NCBI RefSeq assembly: GCF_000090795.2
Contig: NW_003546288.1
Location: 307,949 to 347,143, forward strand
Direction: 5' to 3'
DNA: 39,195 bases
Source of the DNA: Amphimedon queenslandica
Lineage: Eukaryota > Porifera > Demospongiae > Haplosclerida > Niphatidae
A program made the position numbers and the translations under genes. Position 1 is the stretch's first letter. Every line of letters starts with the position of its first letter. Shown in pieces: positions 21,373-31,984 of the stretch. The notes beneath the pieces are model-generated. The model saw only the letters and a program-made list of their open reading frames with translations, did no database searches and had not been told where the DNA came from.

Positions 21373-21423
21373 GTCGTAGTATACATGTGCATAACATTTT
21401 GAATTACTAAATGAATGTTATAG
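21373..21423 (+). other. Intron of the DUF6589 gene, 51 bp
   Basis: GCTGAAG/GTCGTAG ... TGTTATAG/GCAATTTGG. Removing it joins VEDWHVKVVLLK to AIWKRLYKTS in one frame, as the family requires. Confidence 0.8.
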
Positions 21424-22472
21424 GCAATTTGGAAGCGTCTATACAAAACTTCCAGTGGTATGAATATTGGCACTCTATATTACTTAAAAAATCGTTTCAT
21501 GCGACGAAGTGTCACTAGTTAGATCAAGTCAGATCGAACTGCCTGTGAGGTGTTTTTTACTTTGATTGTTAAAGCATATATCTTGGCAGCAGCAATGAAG
21601 AATTTTGGTTTGAAAACAATGGATGATGCTTGTAGTAATGATAGATTTGGTAAGCATTTCTTGAAAGAAACACTTTTGGAGAGGATGAATATTTTTCAGT
21701 AGGCTATCAAGGAAATTGTTGATGAGTTTACTTATAATTTGCAAATAGAATATCTGGAAAGAGAGAAAGATCATGTCCTTGCATATTCAAAAGAGTTTTT
21801 GACACTTGGATTACTATATTTTGATTTTGTAGACTGTATTTGTGGAGATGGCTATAGGAACCTTAGTTGTTGGAAGTATTTTTTATTAATATTTAAGGCT
21901 ACAAACAAGAAAAGTATGCAATACAATCTTCGGCTCTTCTTTTTCAATACTTTTATTTTTTCCGAGAGAATGTGTGAACAATTGCTCGGGAGTATGACAA
22001 CCAACAGAACTGGAAGACCGGGTTGGAATATTTTGATGGATCTTGAAATGGAGCATCGCAATATGGAACTTAAAGGAGCTATAGCTAATTTACATTCAAA
22101 TGTAAATGTACTACAATTGGAAGAGCTTTGAAAAAGCTGGTTAAGGTAACAGGTAACTATGATACATGCTCAATGACTACAATCTAACTACCATTCATCT
22201 ACATCAAATATAAAAGATCTACAATGTGCTTTTGATGAACTAATGAAATGTGATTTATATACAAAGTACAGAAGCAGGGATCATTCCCAAAGCAAAACTT
22301 TCAATGGCAAAATTTTAGGCGCACTTGAACGTGATGATATTGAATCTTAGCTGAAAGCTAAGCTTAAGGCAATACTAAAGACAATATAACTATAATCTTT
22401 TAAAATGCATAATAGAATACAAAATACATTTTGTCACTTAATCATCTGCCACGTAAGAATAGTAATTACATT

Positions 22473-22516
<44 letters not shown>

Positions 22517-22552
22517 TACAATATTATTGATCATAATAATAATAATAAGCAG
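22473..22552. repeat. (AAT)n microsatellite
   Basis: About 14 consecutive AAT triplets at 22473-22515, then a short interruption and five more up to 22549. It separates the convergent DUF6589 and RecQ-like genes. Confidence 0.95.
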
Positions 22553-22590
22553 AAGTTAAAATAGACTACAAAGGTATAGAATCAGTCCAC

Positions 22591-23660
22591 TTAGTCAAAG
22601 CTGCAGTGTATGCATTCGCAATGTAATGCACACAAGTCACAGCATGCACATCCATCTGGTTCATCCTTGTTTGCCTCAAAGTTACAAAATAAAAGTTGTT
22701 GTCTGCAAGTTTCTGTGTTCTTACAGTACTCAACAATCTCTTTCTCCATGAAGGCAAATGAAATATCTTGTCCATTGTAACATAGAGTAGCAAAGGATAA
22801 CTGTCCATCTTGTCCAGCCCATCCTGTTTCCTAAATATACATTTCAGGGTCAGAAGGAGGGCCCCAATGTATAACTTTGCAAACATTAGGACAATCTGTA
22901 CCCAACCTGAAGGCAACAGTTGCAATAACTACTCCCATCCTACTCTGCGGTAATGAAAATGATGAAATAATGCTAATTTTCAATTTAGGAGTGTTACAGT
23001 CTGTGAACATATCCAAAAGTTGAAATCTAGATATGTTTGGATAATGGGATCACTCGTCTCCTCATTTAATTTCTTTTGAACAATAAAAAGGGCTCACTGT
23101 AGGCTTCATGTGTCTGGCAAAAAACAATCACCTCCATTTGCAAGCGTTTGGCTTTTAATTCTTCTATGACACTATGAAATACTTCCTCCATTTCACTCTT
23201 TTCAATAAGAGAATAAACAAGATTAGGCTTATCAGGAGACTTAGCTATTGTTACAGGTTTGCTCATCCCTAGTATGCGACTTACATCTCTCCATGTACTC
23301 TTTGACATAGCTGCTGACAATGCCAATGCCATAAACTTTACATTTTTTAAAATGAAGCCACAAAAATCTCCAAGTTTACTGAAGTCCTTTCGAAATTCAT
23401 CACCCCTTAAAAATTAAAGTAGCTATATAAATGCTGATAATATACATGCCAATAACAAACCATTTCTTGCAACAGTGGGCTTCATGAATGACCAATGCAA
23501 CGAGTCTTTCAGAAAGTCACTGGCTCAGGAAAACATCTGTCCACTTTCTGTCTGTCAATAGCAATTCTGGTGTCACAAAAACAAACAGATATTTTCCACA
23601 AACAATGTCACTTTTCAAAGTTTCCACATTTTCAGAAAAATTGCATGCCATGTCCTCCCT
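22591..23660 (-). pseudogene. RecQ-like DEAD/DEAH-box DNA helicase pseudogene (partial)
   Basis: RecQ helicases unwind DNA 3'-5' using ATP. Minus-strand segments give LFVFVTPELLL (motif Ib area) and motif II as VIHEAHCCKKW (D-E-A-H with Asp changed to His) at about 23465-23560. A 55-bp intron (23406-23460) follows and rejoins K-K-W to G-D-E-F-R. Then come LGDFCGF, LSAAMSKST (motif III area), ILGMSKPVTIAKSPDKPN (about 23215-23270), VIVFCQT (motif IV), VVIATVAFRLGTDCPNV (motif V, about 22890-22940), VIHWGPPSDPEMY and motif VI, stop-ETGWAGQDGQ. Both motif VI arginines are changed (Trp at 22819-22821, Gln at 22810-22812). A cysteine cluster (CACCDLCALHCEC) ends the gene at TAA 22591-22593. The N-terminal ATP-binding motif I is missing upstream of about 23660. 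It is inactive by several independent criteria. Confidence 0.85.
23406..23460 (-). other. Intron of the RecQ-like gene, 55 bp
   Basis: On the minus strand the exon ends AAATG, the intron runs GTTTGTTATT...TTTTTAAG, and the next exon opens GGGTGATGAATTT. Splicing gives the conserved K-K-W-G-D-E-F-R junction. Confidence 0.75.
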
Positions 23661-23734
23661 AGATCATGATGCAATGGTTTAATTGATTATCTATCTGAGA
23701 TATACATTGTATGTGTATTATTATTATTATCATA

Positions 23735-24485
23735 CAGCAGAAGATTTTTGTGGCCAAAACGTTTTGCGGATCTGTTCAAAAATCAATTTTGTGGTTTTCT
23801 ACTTTTCGGCCATCTTGAACTGTATAAAATTGATTTTCACGGATTTAATTTTTGTAAATACCTTAGGAGACAATTATTAGCGTGTACTTATTTTAGCAAT
23901 TTTCATGAAACTTTCATTGGGCTGGTACTTAATTTAGCGTTTTTGATCATAAGGTATTAATACTTTTAGACGAATGAAAGGGGCAAGCCTAAGCAAGCTA
24001 CAGATTATGTGCTGTGATCTACATCTATGAGCAAGCAAAGCAATTGTACAAATCTAAATACAGTAGATCTTATTGCAGTAATCTTGCTTAAATTGCTTCA
24101 TCACTGACTCTGCAGCCATTAACAAGTAAAGTTATCTTGCTTACAGTAAGAAGTAGTCACTGAAGAAGATTGTCATATGCTTTGCTAACCTAGGCTAACT
24201 GCTAGAGAAGTTTTTGGACAGCACTTTAGTATTATCTTGCTGAATACTGACCCTTTGCTGCAAATAAGCTCAGACTTGCTGATAGCCACCATTTTATTCA
24301 TTTTGACCACACCCACTTTCAATAAAGAAATTAATATTAGCGTGGACTTAAGTTAGCAATTTTTAAAAAATGGCTAAAATTTGCTAAATTAAATACCAGC
24401 AAACAGTTGTCTCCATAAGGTAATTTTGAAAAAGAAGCGAAATCCATGAGAATTTTGGGTCACAAAAATTTTCCGCTTTATTGTA
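23735..24485. repeat. Imperfect long inverted repeat (possible MITE)
   Basis: The left part (about 23740-23940) contains GGATTTAATTTTTGTAAATACC, shortened here to GGATTTAATTTTTG, and ACCTTAGGAGACAATTATTA followed by TTTAGCAATTTT. The reverse complement of 24345-24480 reads GGATTTCGCTTCTTTTTC, ACCTTATGGAGACAACTGTT and TTTAGCAAATTTT in the same order. The arms are over 100 bp with many mismatches. The central 400 bp is unrelated. The motif TTAGCGT...TTTAGCAATTTT also occurs twice within the left arm. Confidence 0.6.
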
Positions 24486-24725
24486 ATTTGAATGTTTATA
24501 ATTCATTTAATTATAGTCAGATTCAAGGTCATGCTACAAGTGGATGCAGAAAGTGTATCACTGTTTTGATTGTTTGCATTGGAACGATTTTTGTGATACA
24601 CTTGTAGTAAGTGAAAAAGATAGGGTAGCTTTAGAAAGTGTCACTTTTCAGGTGACTGGTAGTAGTATAGTCTCATGGAGTAAGTAATAGTGATTACTAT
24701 TACATTATTATGTACTGTATATAAA
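24486..24725. other. Spacer with an 11-bp-arm hairpin
   Basis: Arms AAGTGTATCAC (about 24550) and GTGATACACTT (about 24594) can pair. No gene recognised. The end (about 24660-24720) resembles the 3' half of the 115-bp repeat that follows. Confidence 0.4.
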
Positions 24726-25070
24726 TGATGAAAAGGAAGAACCTTTGTCTAAGGTGCTTGTTATTTAAGAAGGAAGCAGTGGCTGAAACGGTAAGTAAAA
24801 TGTCACCTATTAATTTCCATTACTATTACTTATACATAGATTATGAAAATGAAGAGCCTTTGTCTGAAGAGTTTGTTATTTAAGAAGGAATTAGTGGCTC
24901 AAAGGGTAAGTGAAGTGCTACCTATTTATTTCCATAACTATTACTTCTACATAAATGACGAAAAGAAAGAACCTTTGTCTAAGGAGTTTGTTATTCAAGA
25001 ATGAAGCAGTGGCTCAAATGGTAAGTAAAATGCAACCTATTAATTTCCATTATTGTTACTTATTCATATG
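24726..25070 (+). repeat. Three tandem 115-bp repeats, each with an exon-like block and GTAAG donor
   Basis: Units start at 24726, 24841 and 24956, exactly 115 bp apart. Each has TGA(T/C)GAAAA near the start, then CCTTTGTCTAAGG, AGTGGCTCAAA and GGTAAGT, and ends ATTTCCATTACTATTACTTA. In two units an open frame of about 20 codons with Lys/Leu/Cys (KNLCLRSLLFK) runs into the GTAAG. Confidence 0.85.
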
Positions 25071-25499
25071 CGCATGTGCAGTCACTAAGGTTGCATATCT
25101 CTAAGACGTGGACCAGACCAACGGACCTGAAGAGATTAGTTTATGGACTGGGTGATCAACCTGATACAAACTACTTTACGGACCTGACTAATGTACCCAA
25201 AAGCTCTACAATACGTACTCCATGTTAAAGACCAAGAACCTGTCTGACAAGGGTGTAGCTGGCCAGTAGGTGATGGTAGGGCACTGAAGTGGACCAATTG
25301 TTGGCATACAAAGTGTGCTGCGACTTTAGCCACACCCCTTTTGCATACAAATCTGGAGTGTTCTTCTGCACGCATGCATTTTTTCTATTGATATAACTTT
25401 ACTGTGGATCTGTGATTCATGATATTGACACTCATAATATAATGGTTGCTATATAGTCTAGTTACATAATGATTATGTGTCATGAATGTGCAATGTTAC
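25071..25499. other. Unrecognised sequence
   Basis: No supported gene. The minus-strand open frame at 25136-25375 lacks recognisable motifs. Confidence 0.3.
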
Positions 25500-27420
25500 G
25501 GTTTTTCTCAAAACCTTCAAATTTCTCAAGAGTCTTTTCAATTAATGATGGACTTGAGGAAATGTCTCTCTAGTGACACTAGACAAATATCAGTAAGTCA
25601 GTCATTAGACATCTTTGTTTTTAAGTGATTCTTTAGCCTATGTTAAGCAGAAAAACTTTTGTCACACTGAGCTCACAAGGTTTGAGCAACATGAAGGAGT
25701 TTCTTTTTTGTTGGAAAAGCAGAGCTAAGTAATAAAACACGAGTATACACTGCAAGTATATTTTCGGACTCATCTTTTATTATATATCTAGCCAGCATAC
25801 ATTCACATTGAAGCTGTTCAGTGTTAATGCCATAAAAAAACACATATGAGAAAGAAGAGAAGAATTTTTATGACAAGGGGTTGCAAGCATCAATAGCTTG
25901 TATGAGGTCAAGATTAGTACTGGAAATTCAGGTTTCAAGAACAGTAAGTATATGGTCAAATGCCGGATAGTAGATAATGACCTTAGTAGAATCCTTGCAT
26001 GACATTGTTTCGCGATGATCAATTGGCTCATGTAAAACAGACTGTTGAAGCCTACTTGATGGTCTCTGTTTTCTACAATTGTCCAGAAAATGCTCTTTAA
26101 TGCCATGTAAAGCAGCCACAGATTTGATGTAGGCTTAAGTATGATAAAATGATTGCTCACTTCTCATGTTTTGTAAAATATTTTGTTGATAGAACTAAAC
26201 CAGTTGCTGATACAAAATCAATACTCTTACTTTGCAGCTAATCGGACAAAGACTTTGCGAGTGAAAAAATTGATGAAATATTCATAGTGCAAGAAATTTT
26301 AAGAAATTAATTTCATGAAGGAGACCAATAGCTTCCAAAGCTTTACCTTTATCATTAATCTCAGAGAGGCAATCAAGTGTTTTAATAATAGAGTCATATG
26401 TGGAAGCAATTGCATCTATTGACAAATACCGACAGGCCCATTGAGTGTCAGATAAGCCTTCAATTCTGTGACATGTTTTTGAGGATGGAGTTTCTTTTGC
26501 ATGTCAATAAAGGGAGCATGACCTTTACTTGTTGCTGTCATTATGGAAATGGTCTGCCCTAAAAAAAATCAGATACATAAGAATTGTTCTCTACTCAGTC
26601 CACAAGTACTAAATTAAGTACATAGGCATGACAATGTATGTAAGCTGCATACAGGGCAGCAACTAAGTCTTTAGCTGGACACCATTGCACCTTCCACTCA
26701 TAACTGAGGCTCCATCATAAGCCTGTGAAATAATCATTTTTGCATTTGATCCAAATTTAGCTAGAACGACAAGAATGTATGTTGATGGGCTTTCACATTC
26801 ACATTTATTGCTGAAAAGAAAGTAAGAAATGCTCAGTGACTTTTAGTCTTTCACATCTAGATATTGTACTACAACAGACAATTGCTCTTGTTTGCTGCGA
26901 TCTTTTGACTCATCCGCCATAACTGAAAAATATCCAGACTTTTGTATGCATTCAGAAATATTTCTGCTAACACGAGTGGCCATAATAATACTCAAAATAT
27001 TATTTTGTAATATAATAGGAGACGTATAATTCATATTTTGGGGACAATACAACAGGCAATCTTGAATAATGGGATCATGTCAAGCTACATAATCATGTAT
27101 TTTCTTTAAATTGCCTTTGTTGAGGGAGTTATCCCCTTCATTGTGGCCATGGAAAGAGATTTCTTTCTTGCTACAAAGAAGAACCTCTATTATTGATGTC
27201 ACATAATGCCGATTATTTTTAATCTGCTGATCTCTTGCAACACCTCATTGCTCAAATACATTTGAATGCTTCTGAGCATATACAAATTGCTCTGAAGCAA
27301 CTACTGATTGCCTGTGGCTATTGCTTTCATTGTGTTTAGTTAAAAGACCTGATGTTCTTCCAATGGCATTTTTCCAGACCCAACTTCAGTAAAAGCTTTC
27401 TCCGGTTTATTGCAAGTACT
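25500..27420 (-). pseudogene. ZMYM1-like hAT-type transposase pseudogene (DUF4371 plus hATC)
   Basis: Minus-strand segments follow the order of ZMYM1/TTF-finger hAT transposase-like proteins. The N-terminal TTF-type region has GLLTKHNESNSHRQS (about 27310-27350). Next is KNRHYVTSIIEVLL and HGHNEGDNSLNKG (about 27110-27235). The DUF4371 core is the ORF 26843-27052, with RNISECIQKSGYFSVMADES and KQEQLSVVVQYLD, where Asp in MADES is a catalytic candidate. It continues with MIISQAYDGASVMSGR (second Asp in AYDGA, about 26690-26745) and YIHCHAYVLNLVL in a shifted frame (about 26610-26650). HAPFIDMQKKLHPQKHVTEL lies near 26430-26520. The hAT dimerisation remnant is RLKNHLKTKMSND with LTDICLVSLER (about 25560-25650). 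Stops and frameshifts occur throughout. About 640 codons fits the family. Confidence 0.85.
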
Positions 27421-28056
27421 ACTAGGTGAAAAAAGAACCGACAGGGAAAAGTAAATGCTGCATCTTAAAATAAAATACACTGTAAGGACTTACATTTATT
27501 ATACCAGTTAGGGTTACAAGACCTTTTTTCTGATAAGATGGTAACTGGAAAGTTGATGTGAGGCTGACAAGGTGTGCTTGATGAAGTAGATGCAATATCA
27601 CTAATAGAAACGCTAGTGCTAACTTCTGAAGCAATGGTACCAAGAAAATTAGTGCTTACATTTCAAGCTACAGCAAGATCACAAATGAGTACACTGTAGC
27701 ACATGCCCTCGCCACTACAAAGATATATAGAGTTACAATAATTATGACTTAATTAAAATGGCTATATAAATAAGCCCCCCAAAAAATTATTGCTTAATTC
27801 AAGATGATACAAAAAGGTACAAGTAAACATGTTCTTTAAAAGTACTGAATTTTGACAAAGGTATTGTGGGTGCACAACCTAAATTTGAGGCTCCACCTTT
27901 TCATTTGGAGTGTGATAGTTTTAAGCATTATATATATAATTTAAACAGAGCTAACAAAACACACATCTACTACTCAATGCATGTCTAATAAAAATTAGTT
28001 TTAAAAGGTGTGAATATTATACTACTAAAATTATTGCAGGTATGTGTACACCCAAC
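27421..28056. other. Unrecognised AT-rich sequence before the assembly gap
   Basis: No gene that I can support. The minus-strand open frame at 27422-27643 could extend the ZMYM1-like N-terminus but shows no motif. Confidence 0.3.
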
Positions 28057-28066
28057 NNNNNNNNNN
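28057..28066. other. Assembly gap (10 N)
   Basis: Ten N characters. The true length of the missing sequence is unknown. Confidence 1.
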
Positions 28067-30328
28067 CCTAAAAAATTATAATTATTTAGATATCATTTTT
28101 AAATAATTTAAAATTCACGTGTTGAATCACCCAGACTTCATGTGATCTGTTTTCATTGGAGGTTGGCCTTGTTTGGTAGTGTTATCCTGCACATGCTCCA
28201 GCCCCCTCCGTGTACGGAGCAGGAGCCCAAGCGTGCTACTGCTTGCAAGAGGGTGGGTCTGCGTCTGGCCACGCAGGGCCATGCTAGACCATATATTATA
28301 TATACATTCGTTGTAGCTCATTACACTGGAGAGTTTCCTAGGGAACCATACTAATACTACAGATTTTCTTCTTCGGTCGTCATGAAGCTGCGAGAGGAAG
28401 AAATTCCACCGTAGGTCAGATTATTCTTAATTCATCAATAAAAGACAGCCTAAGCGAGAAATTAAGATAAAAAACTCTCAGTACATTGGATAATAGCCAC
28501 ATCAATACACATCTCATCACAATTGCTGTTGTGATATCAAGGTAGAAGCTGGAGGAAGAATAAGATCTCAAAGATGCTAAAATGGATACATTCCACATTG
28601 TACCAGTTCATAAAATACATTCAAAGGAGTACTTTATGCAGCCAAAGTTTTCCTAGACTGGAGACTTCTAAAATTTTGAGACAGTTGATTTTCTCAAGAC
28701 TTTTCTAAAGAATATCCCTGACTCTCCATTTTTAACCCTTAACGCACGTAGGTTTTTTTCCAGTTGTAGCCATGATCCTCATCCATGTGTTTGTGCATAG
28801 ATACTACAAACACACATGGATATGAAACGGGATGTGCTTATGCTCTTGGCGCCAGATGTGACATTTTCGTGGGGCAGCTATTTACTATTGATGATTTTTA
28901 TTCAATAAAAAACAAGAAATTTCATTGTAAAATGAGCTTATCTGGATATTTCTTTGATTTTCTAGGTATTTACTGGTTAGATTTCTATATCCTATGAATA
29001 AATTGAAAAACAGATCAATTTTCTGCAGCATTTTCATACAATGTAGAGCCCAATACATGCATAGATAGGCTAGAATACTCATACCAGTACAACAATAGTA
29101 TCAAAAACACTGTATCAGTTAGGGTTATCAATATCGGTCACGCCCAATAAATAATCCAACAAATAATGAAGGTGTAGTGAAGCGGCAGTGTGTCCAGCAT
29201 CCTATCACAATATGTCCTACAATTACAAAGGTGAAATACAACACAATTGCATAACCTAAAAGATTAAAATGTACCCAGAGATGAAGTGACCAGCACTAAA
29301 TGAAATTTCTTGAGTTTGGAACACCTTTTGCAAACTACTCTACATAACACTTTCTCAGAGCAAATTACAATGAAACCATACCCACTTAGAGTTTTGTCTA
29401 TTTCTAACTTAACAGGAGCGTTGAAAAAATCTGAACAAATATGCAAACGATACAAAAGGCCTATACGTACATAGTCATGCACAGAAATCAACTGTGTGAG
29501 ATACCAGTTTCTTTAAAAGGTGTTTACCAAATGTACAATTAAAAATCCAATAGAATGGGTATAACTCTTCTTTCCAACAATGCACAAACAAATCACAGAA
29601 TACAGAGAGTATAATACAGCAATGGCTATGGTATTATCAAGTATCATTCAACAATTCTTTTCAGAAGTGGAGAAAAGGCGTTTACAGCAAAACCCAAATC
29701 CAAAACATTTCATGGCATAGCACAGAAATACACCCGATAGTTACAGAAATAAATATCTAGCAGGTCATTTGGCCTAACAGAGAGACCATGTACTTACTTA
29801 AACTCGGCAGAATATTGACTTTAAAATGACACAACAAAGACTTAGACAAAATCAGCCACCATAACCGCCAAGAGCTGGGCACATTGCTTGTGACATCACT
29901 CATATAAATTCGTGTATAATCTACATCCTGTTTCATATGGCGAGACTAATGCGCGAGATCGACTTTTCGCAATAATTTACTTCCAATACCATGATTTGTG
30001 TTCAAAATTTTATTGAAATATAAGAAATTCATAAAATAAAAAAAAATCAACTGTCATTAGAGGTAGACCTTATAAAATGAAGTGAATTTATGTTAAAATA
30101 TGCTGTAAAAATATAAAAGAAGTTTAAAATATACTTTTATTACACAGGCAAACATTACAACAATTTTTTAAAAGTTTAGAAGAGCTAAATGCATTTTAAG
30201 AGTTATAAAGGAAAGTGAAGCTACATAAACATTAAATTTTGATGTTAATGCAATTAACAAATAAGAAACATAGTGAATTTATAAAATTTATAATAAATAG
30301 GTTAACAAATTTATAAAATCAATGAAAA
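28067..30328. other. Mostly unrecognised AT-rich region
   Basis: Open frames are short and without family signatures. A GC-richer island at about 28195-28290 holds short inverted segments (TCCGTGTACGGA; GTCTGGCCACGCAGGGCC). At 28733-28752 the string TTAACCCTTAACGCACG resembles a piggyBac-type end at a TTAA site, but I found no matching inverted end. An imperfect 14-bp-arm hairpin (ATCCATGTGTTTGT ... ACAAACAC-AC-ATGGAT) lies at about 28779-28820. Confidence 0.35.
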
Positions 30329-30721
30329 TTGGAGGACAAGCTATATCATTACTTGTTTTGTTTTATAAAGTATTTTTATCCTTATTCTTTAGTTATCTTC
30401 ATTAATATTCAAGTTTTTGATTCCTTTAATTTTAATTCATTACAAATTTTACTTTTGTGGTCAGAAGCTGTGTTGTCCTGTGTGTTGTATGCAGTGCATG
30501 TGATTACTTTTGCCAGATTTTCTATTGATTATACAGTTACGCCTTCTGCTGATGAGATTATTTTTAGGATATTACTTATCCTTTACTGTGCTATACTCAT
30601 TTTAAGAAACAAAACTTGCAAGGCTGTGGTAGGTGAGCATTGTGAGCCTCCACCTGCACCCAGTCCTACAGTTCCAGCTAGCTCCACTTGTGCTAGTCGT
30701 TATGTACTAGCAGTATTCTAA
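30329..30721 (+). CDS. Hypothetical ORF, 130 codons, hydrophobic
   Basis: I do not recognise this protein. It has an N-terminal aromatic hydrophobic stretch (residues about 7-30), a second hydrophobic segment (about 42-63), a third (about 78-93, IFRILLILYCAILIL) and a short proline-rich tail (EPPPAPSPTVPAS). It would be membrane-embedded if translated. The surroundings are AT-rich with no neighbouring gene signal. AT-rich sequence tends to give hydrophobic frames by chance, so it may not be real. It could also be a single exon. Confidence 0.2.
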   Translation: MEDKLYHYLFCFIKYFYPYSLVIFINIQVFDSFNFNSLQILLLWSEAVLSCVLYAVHVITFARFSIDYTVTPSADEIIFRILLILYCAILILRNKTCKAVVGEHCEPPPAPSPTVPASSTCASRYVLAVF

Positions 30722-31984
30722 TTAACATGTTGTGAGTGGATCATCCATGGGTAGTAGCTATAGTTGACTTTAATGCATGATACATCATAGTATGATTTGA
30801 CTAATAATAACTAGCAAATATTGACTTTCTTTATATATTGCAGGCTTTCTCCTTTTTCAGAATATCCTGCATTCACTAATAGATCTATATAACCAAGAGT
30901 GTAATCTAATACTTTCTCCAAGCCAAACATTAAATTACAGGAACAATAATTATGAACCAATAATAATGTTTTTTCTAATTCTTTATCAATACACAATATT
31001 TAAAGTCTTATCTTAAATTATGCAATAGTCTTTTTGCACGGCCTAGAAAAATAATATTATTGAGTTTATAAATATTTGGCCACTATAACAAGATTCATAA
31101 TTAGAAACTATGAATTTTAATTGAACTGAATCTTGTGAATTACCTGGTATGAATTGACGTTGTCAGGAAGTACATATACATTCACAAATCTTGAAAGTTC
31201 CTGGAACTTGTTTTGCATTTTTAAATCTGGATAGAAGAAAAAACATATTACAAATTTTGAACAATTTTTTACTATTACAAGATATAACTATCAATAATTT
31301 ACACATCTTGTTTAGTAGTAAAATGCCAACACAGCAAATCAGTTTTAGCTAGGCTACTTGTATAAAGCTAATGTAGCAGTATAAAATTAGATAAGTCTTT
31401 TATTTTAGTGATTGATGAATTATTGATAAAAATGTCAAAAAAATCCACCATTTTGCCGCTTTTTTGTAGTCTGAATATGCACAATAAAACGCGTGACTTT
31501 CAATTTGAGTAAAAACTTTTCGCTGGACTAAATGTGTTCATATGTGTAATCTTGGTACCTGTTTCACTACAAGTCTGCCTCAGAGACTTCTGACTCAGGG
31601 TAGCTCTCTGTTTCATGAAACATTGAACATTATACACCGTCCACCAATGTATAAATTGTGTATAATAATAAATAAGGATATAATATACTTACCAAAAATA
31701 CATACAATGAAGGTTGGTTCAAAAAAGTCTGTGCATGTATACTAAGACATGCAGCACCTGTGAAAACAAGTAATAAAATGCTAAACTAGTACTAATAAAC
31801 AACTTACATAATTATGCTTTGAATGAAGTAGGTTCTAATTTAAAGTAGTGGGCTGGGTGTAGCCCTGAAAAATTAGAAAATTAATATGGTAGCAAGAGCT
31901 TCCTGGTCATCTTAGTTTCCCTTATGATTTATTGAGACTAAGAATGTATAGGTAAATTGAAAGTTCTGGTGCTCACTCAAGGAA
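30722..31984. other. Unrecognised AT-rich region
   Basis: No supported gene. Short frames (minus 30811-30996, plus 31542-31745) show no family motifs, although the first (ELEKTLLLVHNYCS) is less biased than its surroundings. Confidence 0.3.

Larger units (their letters stand above)
19333..22390 (+). pseudogene. DUF6589-domain gene, multi-exon, broken
   Basis: DUF6589 proteins are multicopy, element-like genes of unknown activity in invertebrates and fungi. A Ser/Pro/Thr-rich N-terminus (19333-19640) holds RRTPPFRDFSATSG. A conserved lysine-rich block KMGKELKKELK lies near 19837-19870. After intron 20161-20205, VQEAGLCLSHKSTIRIFDG appears (about 20215-20275). The central exon (20408-21007) carries the hallmark VGDNVDKFIKLRHE and LHYFHCFGVRDCVDM (about 20675-20790). 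After intron 21008-21066 comes the block FRNEIKHKDTV, then RLEGLVPVVEDWHVKVVLL (about 21318-21372). After intron 21373-21423 come AIWKRLYKTSSGMNIGTLYY and, further on, CWKYFLLIFKATNKK and the C-terminal DLEMEHRN block (about 22035-22060). The end is LKAKLKAILKTI-stop near 22388. Several in-frame TAA codons (20616 region, 20826, and others) and frameshifts in 19750-20020 mark it as a pseudogene. Confidence 0.8.
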
